Part shown: piece by piece, positions 21,870 through 36,039 of the stretch | Layout of the letters: the number at the start of each line of letters is the position of its first letter | Position numbering within the stretch: position 1 is the stretch's first letter | Source: Takakia lepidozioides | Taxonomy: Eukaryota; Streptophyta; Takakiopsida; Takakiales; Takakiaceae | DNA: 64,000 bases | Reading direction: 5' to 3' | NCBI GenBank assembly: GCA_030704615.1 | Contig: CM060731.1 | Coordinates: 68,616,756-68,680,755, forward strand | The notes under the pieces: model-generated | The model's input: the letters and a program-made list of their open reading frames with translations, nothing else | What the model was told of the DNA's origin: nothing | The model's database searches: none | Program-made: the position numbers and the translations under genes

Positions 21870-24800
21870 ATGAAAAGCAAGGGAGGCCAGGGAGCGTCTC
21901 CAGGGGCACAAAGCAAATGGCCTATCTATCTTTACGTTCCTAACCTCATCGGTGTGCACCTTTGTCCTGACCCTGTACCCCCGCATTTAAGTGCGGCTGT
22001 ATTGCTGAATCATAGTACTTTTTTGTAGTCTGTGCCTAGAATATCCAATGTACCCTGGCTCACTACCTCTGCTGCTGCCCTGCCCATCCTCCATATGACA
22101 AGTACAAACATACACTTGCTAGATTTGTGGATGGGACTCCTTGAACGAATTAGGTCTTTTTAAGCATTTTGTGTTGGATGCAGGTATTGTCTTGTCATTT
22201 TGTGTGAAGTATAAAATATAAAGCATCTTGTGTGTGGGCATAGGATTGCACTGGGTTCTCTCTGATGTTGCTTGCAGTCTTCTGGAGTATGAGAGTCAGT
22301 AGTAAACACTTTTCTTCTGAACTACCATGTGCAATGTCACAATCAAGTTAGTCCTTTGCTCAAGCAGGCCATAGAGAAGCCATGCTTGTTGAAAGGGAAG
22401 AGAGAGGCAAAAGTGCTCTGCATGGCTGCAATCAAAATGATGGGACTCACATTTAGTATATCAAGACCCTTTCAGAATGGACAAGCTCTGCTACAAACAC
22501 TTGGAGAGGACAAGGTTGAATGGATGGGGTTTCTGGGGGCCAACAGGATATGCAAGGATTCTGGCAAATGTCATTGCTTTTTCACTGGCTTTCACCAACA
22601 AGAACATGTTTGTAGCATTATACTTTATAAGGTAAGCTTTGACTTTTATGTACGTGAACAACACTGTATTTATTGATTTAGCATTTGTGATACAAAAATC
22701 ATCATTAGTACAGTCCCAAGCTCCCATAATTCTCAATTAGGTTTTAGGCTGGTAGCGGACCGGGCATAGTCGGTGTAGGCACTGAGCATCAGTTGGAAGT
22801 GCTCTTGACTGACTCTCACAGATTAAGGGTGCATAGTGAGGTAGAGCAGAAGGCACCCCTATAAGGTGAGGCTGGAGGATCATGCAGAGTGCCTGTTTTC
22901 AGGGCTCACTGAAGGAGCAGCCTGGGCTTTGTAGACTTGAGGACCTGGATTCATTTCTCTACAAAATGGTTCAGTGGTCCATTGATATTTACCCCTGGTT
23001 TGATGGACTTCAGTGCCATCAGCTTTGGTTTACTGAACAGCTTTCTAATCTACCTTCCTTTTGTTGTTGTTCACTTGTCTACAGCTTCATTTGTGACGAA
23101 CTTGATGGCCGCTTTGCACGTATGCTTAATCAGAGTAAGTGTGCTCTTGCCCATCTTCCCTTCCCTCTCTTTGCCTATTGCTTTTGTCATTGTGTGCATA
23201 AGAGGGAGAGAGGGAGAAAGAGACATCGCTTGTAGTAGCCTCATGCCGATACATACCTCACCTGCTTTGGTTGGAGTAGAAAAGGGGAAAGACCGCGAGG
23301 GGGACAGAAAGATAGCAGAATCGCCCACTGTCGTTGTGGAATGCTTGCTCGAGTAGTGCAACTTTACATGTAAGGAAGTTAGCTGTAGCCCTCCAGAAAA
23401 TTTTCAAGAAAAATGGTTATCTGGAGCTTCTCAAACTGTGCAGAAACAGGTGTCTACCCAATGCTTGCAGGAATTCTCAATCAGATGGGTACCCATTATT
23501 TATGTCTGAAAACATCTGTTACCCTCACTATCACGCCCATGTATTGGGCATCTAGATTCCCCTCTTCCGACCTTATTCAGCTCGCAGTAGAGAGGTAGGA
23601 AAGACAATTTGATGCCCTCCCACAGATCAATATCTTCCTGCCAATGACAGCTTCAGCCGCATTCTTGACACCGTCCCAATGCACAGTGATTGGAATGTTA
23701 GCCCTGGCATTTGCATGTGCTGTTGGAAGCCCCTGAGTCGCATGATCAGTGGGAGGGTTCCTGGGAAGGATATTAACAAAGTGTCATTTGATTCCTCAAA
23801 CTGAACTCTTTTGGTCTGTTGTATGGTTTCACCTCGCCATACGTGCCTTTGGATCTGCTTACAACCAGGTTATCCAACCTAACATGTTTTTTGCTTAATG
23901 AGATTTCAAAGGGACCCCTCACCTTTTCTTGGGTTTGTTTCATGTGATTTGTGGGGTGACAACAGCCTCGACATTGGGTGCTGTCTTGGACATGGTTACA
24001 GACAGGTACTTTTCTATCCCTTCACCTTCAGTTTTAAAGAAGTCCATGTCCTAGTGACAGCTCTTGGGTTATCTGCTGTTTGGACTTTGTTTGGGGGGCC
24101 CCCCTGGAACGTTGCTAAATTGGGGTGCAATAACTTTTAAGGCACTTGAACATGTGTATGTATGTCATGGGAAGAACCCTGGAATTTTCCTCATTGTGAT
24201 TGGGACAGCCACTTGGCCTCGTGAACACCTGGATGTATTCTTTGCTCTAGCAATGAAGCTTCTACAATCATGATCACCTTCATCTCTAGTATAGCCACAC
24301 ACTTAACAGTCAAGGTGTAATATTTATTACTCACAATGGAATCGTTCATACCGAGAGTGGTCTTTCGCAGTTGGTTGTCTTTTACATCTCTAGTCTTTGT
24401 TTTCTCATGTATGCAGGGTTAGCACTGCTGGACTCCTGGTTCTCCTCACACATATGTATAAGTAGGCTTCCTCTCCTCTCAGTATATGATATGATATGAT
24501 ATGATATGATGTTGATTTGATATTGGTTAACCAGCAGATTGCTGAAAGGTTTTGATGTGGCTTCTTACAACACAAGCTGGATGTATCAGTCTTCGTAAGG
24601 AAGCTGTTCATGTTGTTACATAAACCAAGAGGATGTAAAAAGTCTTTCAATTGTAGCATGAAGGGAGGAAAACTCCTTTGCTTTAGGGTGTTAGTACCTG
24701 CATTCCATTACTTCCACTGATTGCATCATGTGGAAATGGAATGGTAGGTCCTGGGTTGGGCTATTTCTTGGGCTGCTTGCCCTTGACATCTCCAGCCACT

Positions 24801-27800
24801 GGGTACAAATGTACAGGTGTGTATCAAGTCACATTGTTATTAAATGGTTTTGTCAACATTGTAGAATTACCTGCTACCAATTAACTACGTCCTGTTTCTA
24901 TCTCTCAAGTGTCTTGAGATACCTGTGTAGACATGGAAATGTTGTTCAAGTATATGGTTCAATCAGAAGTTAGTAGGCAGGGGGAACTAGGCTGTGCTGT
25001 AAATAAAATGTGTCTTGTCTAATGTTCACAACAATGTAGCATGCAGGTTTCATACAATGTATCTCAAGAGAAGGAGTTTGACTGTTGTCACTTTTGTGAT
25101 GACCTTGTCCTCTCTATCATGTCCAAACAGCATCCCGATTACATTTCACCAGATTTTAAGTGCAGTCTTTCTGGTCGACTGCCTGACTCTCTCACCCCTC
25201 AAGGCCAGGCCCCAAGAAGAGAAATGAGTTTGCAGGGCTTAATATGTAGCTGAAGGTGGTTCACATGTAAATGTCCTTGGAGATTTATGTTTTCATTACT
25301 AAACTGTGAGGGTTGGGGGGAGTACACAGCACATTCTTAGCAAGTAAGACAAGCCACAAGGATATGGGAGACAGTAAGAGCACCCTGCTGCGTCTGTACT
25401 ACCACCACCGCTTCTTCATGGGCTACTGCGCCATTGGTGCTGAAGTATTGACCCAATTCTCTATACAATTCTCAGATTGTTTGCACAACTCTGAATTTGC
25501 ATAAATGATGTGTAGCAATGAATTGACTTCCCCGATTCACAGGTTCATACCTCATACAGTGAGAAAATTTTGTGGCCTTGACCCTAAAAATATTCCTCCC
25601 TCTCCTCCCTTTTGGCCGTCATTTCGTTGCATCAATTCGTTGTTGCCGTTGCTGCTTGCAGTGTTTGTTTATGCCAAAACTAGAGAATTGTTTCACAGAT
25701 CTCAATTTACATGAAACCAGCTTTACTCAAGACAGTAACCATGCTTGCTGTCTACTCCTATCTGACAGATGAACCTTGGGAGACAGAGAGACTTGCCTTA
25801 TTATGTATATGGTATATAGGTGATGTGTCACTTCAGCCATTCTGTCCCATGCCAGTTGTGTGGTCGCAGTGTCTGTAACTACCTGTGACCTGGGAATCAA
25901 AAATAATCTGAGCCTTCACTCTGCCATGGTATTATTTAGTATACCAAATATAAATCTATAGTAGTCAGAGTGAGTTGTGATTAACCTGCAGTATTTCTGT
26001 GGGATCAACTTCCTAGTGGTATGTCTCTGGTCAGGCATTGAAAGGGTAGTTAAGCATGGCCTGCTGCTTGTCGCCCCTGTAAAGTGTGTCTTGTCACATG
26101 GTGACACATGTAATTTGTATTGGAGATAGTGAGCTGTATGGTGCATTTTCTGGGCCAGGTCATGTATCTGGTTTTGTACATCCTTGCATCAGATGGGCAA
26201 AATGAGAGCCCCCTTGAGGTACTCTTCGCATCCTTTTTCTGTCATCTTCTGGTGGAGGAGGATCAATGTTCCACACCAATTGATACTTCATTTCAGCTGT
26301 TCTTCTTTTCTAATCTGGAAGGCCACCATCACTCCACAATCTGTATGTATCAAGAATGCAACATGACATGCCAGGTTACACTAACCCGAAGTATGAGCAT
26401 GGGACATATCTCCCCTCTTGCATGGAAATTCAATGTCCGTGTGCTCTTCCTACTGCATAGTGCTGAGATACCTTGCAAACTTAGCCAGTACCAGTTACCA
26501 TTGCTGTGAAAGCAGGTTGCAGTCAACATGTGCTTGTTATATAGCAGTTAGAGAGATTCATTCAAGTACATTTATATATGGGGCGAGTGCTTGTCAGCCC
26601 AGGGTGAAACTATATGCATTTGTAATATAGATCAACATCACCGGTTCAGACCTTTTCAGTTTGCTTTGAGAACTACAATTGGTGGGTGCATCTTTTGTGC
26701 AGGTGGCCATGCATGCTACGAAACAGACGCCATATTATGTGGTGGTTCTGGTTGCTGCCTTACCAGGCTGTGCCATCAAGCAATTAGTCAATCTGGTTCA
26801 GGTACACGTCTCCCACACATTGCAGAGATTGTACTCATAAGACGTTGTTTGCCGTAGCCTTGTGGCCATTGACCCCGCGCCCAGTTTGAGCGGGAACAAA
26901 AGGGACAGAACCTACCTCTGTCAGGGGCTGACGTTGGTAGTAAGACTTACCTTCATATATAGAATTAATCCGGGTTTTCCAGATATCCTCTAGAAATCCC
27001 TTCACACAAGCATCAATCTGCTGTGTGTGATTTGCCCAAAAACTAGGCCTCAGGAGGGCCTGGGCTTTTGGCTCAGCCTCGAGACTTTCAAAGTTGGTAA
27101 ACAGGGGTACAGGCACAATTCCCTTGATAGATTTGAAGAGAGCGTCTCTTTGGTGAGAGAACCCCGGACAGTGTATCAGAAAATGAATACTGTCTTCAGA
27201 TTGCCCACACAACGGGCAATTGCACTCTCCCTTTCCTCTCTGCTTCTGTTTGCTGTTCAAAGGTAGGCTTCCTGCCCTGAGTTTAAATTTCAGTCTAGTG
27301 CCGAGAGTGGGTAGACCCTTGAGGTCATCCAAGATGTCCTCCCCCATGTCACTGACTGGAAACAAGTTCAGGGAAGTTTTCTGCCTAACTTCATTTTCAT
27401 CAGACAATCTCATGGCAACAGACATGGCTTTGGACACTACAGCCTCTAAGTCAGATTTATCCAGCAGGGTCAAGACTTGCGGATCCAGGTCCAGGTCCTT
27501 GAGAATTGCAGAGAGATGTATTTATTGGCTTGTAGGTCCGTAAATGCCTTGGCGGGATCCCCTCCTTGGCTTGCCTATACATAGGACCCAAACTTTAGCC
27601 TCAATATAGATGTTTTAACTGCAGAGGCAAATACATGTCAGGAGGAAAAGTTGGTCAGCACTCACATCTTCCTCCCTCCTGGGTTGATGACCTCTTCAAG
27701 TGAGCCTTTCAGCTGCATTTCTGGGGGAATGCAGCTTCTAGACAAATACAAGAAGGGAGGACAGAACTGTTGATGATCAGTGATCATCAACCTCATCATG

Positions 27801-28487
27801 GTTGGCTTGGAGTCTTCATATGTGAGATTACCTCTTGACGCTTTCTATGACTCCCTGTAGACCTTCTTCACTATTTCCCAGTCGTCCAAGTATCTTGAAA
27901 CGCCAGCACAGGGATGGTTATCCCCTACCTTTATACCAGAGCATTGGGGGCATCCACATTTTCAAAGAGATGGTTCCATACAACATCAATTAGGATGGGC
28001 CAGAAATGGCATCCTGCACTTCGTATAATTATATTGGAAGTTAGTCCAACTGTGTGGAAGGAAAATGGAAACTTGTAATCGATGCCTTTCTGGTGACAAA
28101 GTAGCTAGATCATGGAAACACTTCCATCTTTGTACGAGACATATCACCTTGGTGTTCTATGGGGATCTACACAGTGCAGTTCCTTGGTTGGAGGGAAACC
28201 CCAAGCAAACTTCAAATAGAACTTCAACAATTTATGAAGTGGATGCTGTATTTTAAGAATAGGCCATGCACAAACTTCGTCCCAGGCTGCATAGAGTCCA
28301 AGTTACTGGGATCTTGCTGGTTTGGGAGCAGATGTCAGGAGCAGCAACAGTCTGTACTGACCATGCAACCTAATGCCCTGCCAGACCTAAGAATTGTATG
28401 GTTCTTGGACATGGGTGGCAGATTAAAACTGCAGCAGATGTGTGCAATTTCTATGACATCCAACGACGAAGCATCAAGAGTCAATAG
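21870..28487 (+). CDS. PIS: Phosphatidylinositol synthase (CDP-diacylglycerol-inositol 3-phosphatidyltransferase)
   Basis: The enzyme makes phosphatidylinositol from CDP-diacylglycerol and myo-inositol in the ER membrane. Ten exons were read: 21870-21951, 22547-22631, 23085-23134, 23966-24005, 24417-24461, 24748-24816, 25330-25444, 26159-26218, 26703-26801 and 28422-28487. All GT-AG phases agree and the total is 236 residues, close to the 227 of Arabidopsis PIS1. The start MKSKGGQG is followed by IYLYVPNLIGYARIL. The CDP-alcohol phosphotransferase motif is complete: D63-G-x2-A-R-x8-G77-x3-D81-x3-D85, spread over exons 3 and 4. Later blocks LLALDISSHWVQMY, SKTSHKDMGDSKSTLLRLYY, PGCAIKQLVNLVQ and IKTAADVCNFYDI match the family in order. 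Many exons are only 40-70 bases. Intron 9 contains an inverted LINE fragment. No damage to the coding sequence is visible. Confidence 0.92.
24484..24513. repeat. (TATGA)n microsatellite in PIS intron 5
   Basis: About five units of ATATG/ATGAT-type pentamer run in tandem shortly after exon 5. Confidence 0.85.
26826..27508 (-). mobile_element. 5'-truncated LINE copy inserted in PIS intron 9
   Basis: On the minus strand this matches the last ~640 bases of the LINE at 17480-18123 with very few differences. It has an open frame for the last 200+ residues of ORF2, including the finger CNCPLCGQSEDSIHFLIHC (CPxC...H...C) that is deleted in the larger copy. It ends in the same tail (GTACTCATAAGACG on the plus strand). 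Flanking sequence ATTGCAGAGA is present on both sides (about 26819 and 27510), consistent with a target-site duplication made by target-primed reverse transcription. The copy is antisense to PIS. Confidence 0.85.
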
Positions 28488-29917
28488 ACAGCTGAGCGAA
28501 CTCTTAACTTTTATTCTTGTCCCAGTGGGTCTTTGGCTGCTTAGAGGTGAGTGTAGAGATGATTGATTGATTAGTTTGAAGCCTGCTGTTGATAGGGGGT
28601 AGTCAAAAACATTAAACTAGTTGGGGTTGGATTCGTTGCCCTGGCTTTTCTTCACTTTACAAGCAGAATGTTAGCTTATTCTGGCAAAGCAGTGCTATTG
28701 TATTCCCAGTATCAGTTTGTAAAAAGTGAAACGATTACAAGGGGAGAGCTATGTAGTTTCAGGTGAGTTTTGGATATGGCCAAATTGTTGAATTCTGGAG
28801 TAGGTTTTGGGTTGAAAGACAAAAATCGATTGTAAAGCATGGCAGTTTTGCAAATTTTGTATTGATCAGTTGTCAGCTACCAGGATTGACATTCTTTTTG
28901 TGGGATGGTTCTATTGGAGCCAATTTTGAAATATGTTTCCCTGCCTGCCAAAGATGAAAATATGCCAATGTGGGAGAGCAAAAAACCTCTTAAATTATCT
29001 TCATTTCTTGTTTGGAGCTCAGTGAATAGTAACTCAATGGCATTCTTCAAAAAAGAACCTTTGAATTTGGAGGCATCTTACTTTCAAGTAGTCAAGTGCT
29101 GTTGTTCTTCTACTCTCAGATAGTTGGATCCTGTGTGGCTCCCTGTAGATACGTTCATCTATAGGAATAACACTATAGGAATAACACGCCAAGAAGACAT
29201 AATGCAGTTACATACAACAGCGGACTTTGTTTGTATCTTAAGAGATGGGTCATCGTCTACCTCGACTTGATGGTACAAACCAATACATCCTTTGGAGCAG
29301 AGTGACACACTTTCTTGCACAATGTTGCTGCATCCACCACAATTCAACTTGCAGATCAGCCCTCTTGGGGATGCAACAAAGTCAACCGCCCATTGTGGTT
29401 AAACCATCTCTTCAAAGATGCCATGGCCAGGATGGATCCACATTGTGAGCAGAGTATTACAAGTGTGTTCATGATCTTCATCCTTTCACAAATGCAGCAC
29501 ACTCTCAGTCATAGTACGTCCATATGCATTTATGTTACAACTGCAAATACCATCAACTCCTCCCCAAAAAAGTCAATACTCCCTTCATTTTTAGAACCCA
29601 TGTAAGGAGCCTGTGAACTGTGAATCTGTGCTGTTTCTTTGATGGCTTCCACCTCAATCGCCCTGATATGAAGTCACCAACAGTACACAAAAGTGTTGTC
29701 TTTGCAAGAGTCTCATCAACATGCATCCTGAAAACATATGTGTAAATGATGATCCAAAAACAACCCATATGGGGAACCCCCATGTGGGTTGTCCACAAGG
29801 GACCCACACATAGTTGTTTACAAATGTGTGTTGGTATTGAGTATTGAGGCGCTATTTCTGCGGTCGTCTCTTCTCTTCACTGTGAGTGAGAGGGAGGAGA
29901 GAGTGCGTGTGTGGAAG
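28488..29917. other. Intergenic region between PIS and ClpP4
   Basis: No gene recognised. Short open frames here lack any family resemblance and have no supporting splice pattern. The ClpP4 promoter should lie in the last few hundred bases; no element could be fixed with confidence. Confidence 0.45.
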
Positions 29918-31705
29918 ATGGCAGCCTCCCTCTCGCACTGTACAAAGCTGGCAGTGCCGTCGCTGCAGGGGCAACAATGGCGAAGGCAAGGTCAAGGCAA
30001 GTCGTCTTGTCCGCTTTCGTTCAACACCAGATGCCAGGGAGTTTGCTCTGCAGGGAAACCTGCATCGACTGTGGGTGTTTTTCCAGGTTCGTTTCTCTTT
30101 GTTCTACTTGAACACAAATTTGTGTTTTGAATGTGTTTTCATTCTCACCGCTTTCCACCCCCCCCCCTCCCCCGGGCGCTCTTTTCTATCCCTGGGTATT
30201 TCGCCAGCTCCGCAGTCCTGGGTGATGTGTTCTACCTTTCTGTTCCAGTGATATGTTGCTGGGGTCAAGCAAGCAGGAAGCGTTGTAAGATAAAGAAGAC
30301 ACGGTGCGTTTGGAGGGGACAATTGTTGAAGTTATGGTGAATTTTACATGGTGTGATCATAACCCTAAAGTTGGCTCGGTAACCTTCTTCTCACTTTATG
30401 ATTATGTTCGTAAAATTTGTTTCGTAAGAACATGCTAAAGTCCGGATTATGGTGATGGTAGGCGGCCAGAGTTGGGCCTCGGCGGAGTCCATGTGGGGGC
30501 CCATGGCCAGTCAGGCACCAGCTGCACAACGATCTGCAGAGGCTGATGTGATGGGGCTTTTGTTACGGCAACGGATTGTGTTCCTGGGGCACCAAATGGA
30601 CGACTTTGTGGCAGACGCCATCGTCAGCCAATTGCTTCTTTTGGACGCAGTTGATCCCACCAAAGATATTCGTCTTTTTGTGAATTGTCCAGGGGGATCC
30701 ATCAGGTACGTGTGGTGGGATTCTTGGACCTCCTAACTTGTTGCATGGCAGGCCTGTACCTCTGTAGGTCAATCTAGTTGTGCTGTGCTGATGTCAATCT
30801 AGTTGAGAATTCTCTGTGCAGTGCGGCCATGGGTATTTTTGATGCCATCCAGCTTTGCCGAGCAGACGTCTCAACAATAGCGTTTGGACTGGCTGCTTCA
30901 ACTGCAGCAATAGTGCTGGCAGGGGGTTCCAAAGGGAAACGATTGGCTATGCCTAACGCACGCATCATGATGCACCAGCCCCTGGGAGGGGCTAGTGGGC
31001 AGGCTATAGATGTGGAGATCCAGGCCAAAGAGGTTATGTACCACAAAAATAACATCACACGCATTATGTCAGAGATTACTGGGCGATCATTTCAGCAGGT
31101 CAGTATTTCTATGCTCTCAATTTGCCTGGGTCATCAAAAGTTACAGTTCTCCATGCAGGGTGTGGAGGAAAACCTACTGCCAAGGGTATGACAGGAAAAA
31201 TAGGACATCAGCCTTCCTGATTGGCTGAGTTGCTGGCGAACTTGTCAGCCAGTGGTGGCATGTGAAGGCTTTTTCCTTCAATTGTGAAACTCCTGCTAAG
31301 TTTCCTTCATGCACCGACAGTCAGAGGCCATTGATTCCCCTGTTGATTGTAGGGCTCACATTAGCATTGGACTGAAAAGTATGGTGATAAGGGGGGAAGG
31401 TTCCAAAAGAAAGTGTAAAGGTTGGTTGCAGTCGAGATCTGCTCAGATCATTGGACATGTTTGTATGTGAAATTCTGAGTTTGAAAACTGTTGAACAGGT
31501 AGAGAAGGACATTGACAGAGATCGCTACATGTCACCAGTCGAAGCAATGGAGTATGGACTGATTGATGGTGTAATCGACAAGGATGCCATCATTCCTTTA
31601 TCACCCATGCCAGAGAGGGTGAAACCTCGAAGGGAAAATCTTGAGGCAGAGAAAGACCCACGCAAGTTCTTGACCCCTGTTATCCCAGATGATGAGATAT
31701 ATTAG
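29918..31705 (+). CDS. CLPP4: ClpP4, chloroplast Clp protease proteolytic subunit
   Basis: Nuclear-encoded catalytic subunit of the stromal Clp protease. Four exons: 29918-30086, 30462-30705, 30822-31098 and 31499-31705. Phases agree (1, 2, 0) and the total is 298 residues, against about 290 for Arabidopsis CLPP4. Exon 1 encodes a Ser/Gln/Arg-rich segment starting [15 protein letters not shown], typical of a chloroplast transit peptide. The mature part has [29 protein letters not shown] and FVNCPGGSI. The catalytic Ser lies in LAASTAAI (about residue 164), the catalytic His in [15 protein letters not shown] (about 189), and the Asp in the [10 protein letters not shown] segment (about 234-238). 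The C-terminus PERVKPR...KFLTP.IPDDEIY is diagnostic of ClpP4 rather than ClpP3 or ClpP5. All three catalytic residues are present, so the protein is probably active. A 43-codon in-frame extension upstream of 29918 is not plausible as protein. Confidence 0.95.
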
Positions 31706-34700
31706 TGTATTCATTGTTTAAAGCTATACTTTTAGGGAAGGTTGAAATCTGTTATTCATTCTTTACTGCTACAGCAGTCTACGTTGTGCATGTGTCTTGG
31801 TATGGATCTGCACTGTGTGTGTCTGTTCTTCCGGCTCTATCCCTCTCCTTCTTTTCCCAGAGGTAATATAGGTCTCCTCCAAAGTCTTGGTCTTGATACC
31901 ATGTATAGCTGGATTGTTGTATTCTTGGGAGTTTGTACATGGGCAACAGCCTTCCTCACCCAAAACCCCAGCTAAGCTTCTGGTGAGCTTTCTCTCCATA
32001 GGAGTCGCTGGCTAAGTGTCACGCAGCTTGCTGCTTTTGGGGTCTTTTGTCCAATAGTTCATCTTAGTTCAATGTCAGGGGTGCGGCGAGCAATCGATTG
32101 TGTTCCATTTGTTTTCCCTCTGGAGTCAGTAGAGTGCGTGAATCAAAGTGCTACCTAAAACCCTACCCCCAGAGTGCGCAAACAGCACTCTAATGAGCTC
32201 GAAGAACTAAGAATTGAAACCTGTAGGATCCGGAATGCTTATACTAAGGGGTTCCTTATTGGACCCGCTTTCATCATTAATCCTGAGGGGTCCAAAGGGT
32301 GAGCAAGATGGCAATTGCCTCAACAGTCATCCCAATTTCTCCTGCTCCTGCCTTAAGTTGAGTTTTCTCTCTTCTTCCCTTCCAGTTATCCTTTGTTGGG
32401 CACCAAGCTGCAGGGATAAAAGAGTGAACATATCATCATCAAGACTTCTAGACTTCCTATACTGACTGTGGTCCAACAGTGCCGGACACCCAGACTTCTG
32501 GTGCTGGTGCATTCTCCCCTTTTAACTAGTGGGCTGAAGCCTCCAGGGGACAGATCATATGGAACTTGCATCGTGCTACAGACAATTAACTCCATAATGT
32601 TCAAGTTTTGAAGTTCATATTTTGCGGCGTTTGAGTTAGGAGCCCATGTTGATCTCTCTTTGGACAGCTCGCTTATCCATTTTCATCAGAGCTTAAAAGA
32701 GCTGCCTAATGTTGAACAAGTCGAGATCACTCAGCCATTAGCAGTCCATGTAGACTGAACAGAGATCCTGGTTTTCAAAGGTTGCTCAACTTTGCACTAT
32801 AGTGAGAGGAACAGGGCCTCAGTGTCACCAACGGCTGATCCACCATACTAATACAACTTTCCAAACAAAATAGCTGTTCGACGGCAATCTATGGTAGCAA
32901 TCTGCAGAGGAGAGGCCCAAACACTAAGCTCAGACTTCGCCATAGTAAACAGATGGATGCATTATGACAACTGGTTCAAACGTTCAAACTCTTTGGGCGC
33001 TTTGTGAAATTCTTGGAATGGAAGGATTCACTGGTAAGGTTTTGAAATCCTTACACCATACAAGATGGAGTGTACAGACTGGTGTGACACACTATGGTCG
33101 ACCACGATCCATACCTTCACATCTTTTTTGTTGCGACTTGTGAGATTCCAAAAAGAGTTTGGAGAACAAAGTTTGTAGGTAGGCAATCGGTATCTATGAG
33201 ATAGTGTGCAGTACTAACTTGATACGCAAGATTGCATGAGGATTTTTGCAGAGGGAGGCACATGAAATCCTTGGGTACTTCATGAATGTGAGGGACAATA
33301 TGGAATGTCTACAGAGATCAGGTTGATTATTGAGTACTCTTAGCTCCCTCTTCTATGTGACTAACTGGAGACTTACTTAGAAATGCATCAAAAACTCTCA
33401 GCACCAAAGCTTTACAAGCTCTTTTTCTTAATCTGTTGTTGACTGCTATAAACAACCTATATAAGAATTATGCTCAATCTATGTTCTCTTCCTCCCATTA
33501 ATACAATTCTCCAGTCTACAATTGTTGTTACCCGTTGGGGATTCTGCCTATCAAACTAGTGATAGTTCGCATTTCTTGTTCTAGAGAGCAATGACCGGGT
33601 ATTATAGTAGTTTGTTTACAGGGTCTAAACATTGTGTCTAAGAAAAGCATCCGCCAAATAGTGGTTAGGGCACAAACAAGAAGTGATGGTGGATTTAAAT
33701 CAATAGAGGTAGTGAGTTGGACCACTCATCATCCATTTTCAATAGTTTACAAAGCTTAGTCTTGTTAAATCCCATTCCTGGGCATTTGCCGAATTTGTCT
33801 TATTCACCTCATTTTTAGTGGCCAATTCACATTTGTAGCGAATTTATCATGATAACCCAACTGATGTGGCAAATAAATGATCTATGGGATGTTGATGGGT
33901 TCACTCTACGAGCAGCCATACCAATTGTGAGCAATGACACTTTCATACGCATGATCCATTAACACAATGAAACTTTAGTCATGCCCCTTAACATGATATC
34001 TATGTAGAATATGACAAGATCAATCTAACATACCACAACATTGAGGGGGTTTACAACGTCCGTGCAACTTTGTGGAATATTTGTTAAACCCCCATATCAG
34101 CCCAAACTGTGAATGCAGAGAAGTCCTCCCCTAATTTTATGATTTCCCAAAGGTCGCATTGTCTTTTTCAAATAGTGGTACTGCAACTACTTTTTTGTCT
34201 CTTGACATTGCAAAGTCGTAGAGCCGCAAACTGCAACTATTACAAGTATAAAAGTGATGTACTAACATGTGTGTCGGTTAGTGTCCAATGACTTAACGAT
34301 GTTGTAGCACGGATGTCTCCGTTCAAGTACGGGAGTGGGTCGCACCACGCAATATTAATGTCTAGTAGCAGCCATACATGCATACAGCCATAAGCAACTA
34401 ATCATCGTTCTACTATCTACTTTTTAGTGTCACCACAGTGTCTTTCTAAGGGTTTCAGACCATCAGGTTTCATTGATCCCTTAGTTCATATACATGTTCA
34501 TTCATTTTTAGATACATGATTTAAGCATTTTGATTGTATCTTTGACTCGACAATAAAAAATATATATATATATATATTAGTTTTTTGTGTTTATAATTTT
34601 GGATTTTTTAATATTTCTCATCATTGCTTGTAACATCTATTCCATATTGTTTCAAGTGTTATACTCCTTTTGTATGGTCATACAAATTGACCATTATATT

Positions 34701-36030
34701 CAGTGATTGCCGTCCAAGTTGGGTTGGATGGTGGTAGATGCCTCCAACTCATTGAAACAGATGGTGCATTCATATTTTTGCACATGTTCGGCATCCTCTC
34801 TCTTTTTGAGATTGTTTGCCTCTTCAAACTGCCGGATGGCCTGAACTACGTCGTGATGCCGCTTCAGCTTTTCTTCAGACTGCGTTCATTGCACCACAAA
34901 CATCCATGGATACTGTTCAATATTTTCTTAACATGATGCTCAGAAGTAGCTTTGTTTGTCAGGGAGCAACCTAAAGTACAACACTGTGAAGAAAATCGAG
35001 CACAATTCATCTTTGTAAAAGATATTCAGACCTCACAAGATCAACTCGCATGCCTGCGTGATATGCTTGTGAAAAATCCATGACTCAAACATGCTACAGA
35101 TTACAAGTTAGCAACAAAGTAGCAACATAGGACGAACAACAATTTGTTTGTTCTAGTGCAGACGAATTATTTCAACCATCAGGTATGTGTGATGCATAAC
35201 TTGGGGTCTGACACTGTACACTGGTGTTTACATCAATCTTGTATCACCACACATGGAAGTGAGGCATGCACCTTCATTACAACCCCTCGAATAGCTTGAG
35301 CCTGAATGTGCATGGTTTCTTCCGCTGTACAAATAACAAGTTTCGTAACTTCCTTTCTTCCTTATCCCTTAAACGACAAGTGACCCGTTTTGGGCCTCGC
35401 AGAGCAAGGAAAATGGAACAACTTTTTGGGATTTTGTCAGAATTGCATGAAATTTAGTGGAGTTGTTCCTTGTCAGGTGTAGGGTCGAGATACGCCAGCT
35501 AATCACCCCCAATTTGATTTTAGGGTTACGTCTAGAAGGTCGCAGCGGCGGGGGGCAAGTTCCCGCGTGAAACCTGCCTTTCCCGCGCTTCTTCTTCTCT
35601 CTCGCTCCCCGCTCGCGCGAAGGCAACGTCTGCCCCACTTGTTTGCAGGTTGCCGTTGTTGATTCCTTTTTCTTGTTCTTGCTTTCAAAGTGTATGAGCC
35701 CAAGCGTTGCTGCACCTTTCATGCCAGCCGCTCGTCTCTACAAAGAGCGTTGGAAGGGAGATCATTTGTGTATGCATTGAAGTGGTTACTTGGAATTCCC
35801 CAGTCCCATTTCGTCGACAGAGATCAGATTTTCGTAATTTCGAGCAAGTACCACAACCTTCTTTGTTGAAGGGGCCCATGGGAGGGGGCATTCCTCGTTT
35901 CAGCCACTTCGTGAATCCAAATGTCTAAGAAGGGGATTCCTTAGCTCGCACTCCTGAGCCTCACCCCTCTCAAGTTCGGGAAAGCTGGACTTGTCCATTA
36001 CTATCTCAACGTCGAAAGCGGGATAGGGAA
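31706..36030. other. Long intergenic stretch without recognisable genes
   Basis: I found no coding region or mobile element with a recognisable signature. An (AT)n microsatellite lies at 34559-34578. Open frames here are short and on both strands. A C/T-rich patch at 35540-35650 has no further support. Confidence 0.45.
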
Positions 36031-36039
36031 GATGCCATG

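Noticed and set aside
29245-29605. Possible Copia gag start (LDGTNQYILWSR)
   Set aside because: The similarity is limited to about ten residues, and the frame breaks at once; no other Copia sequence is nearby.
30511-31064. Minus-strand frames opposite ClpP4 exons 2 and 3
   Set aside because: Shadows; the plus strand encodes a clear ClpP4.
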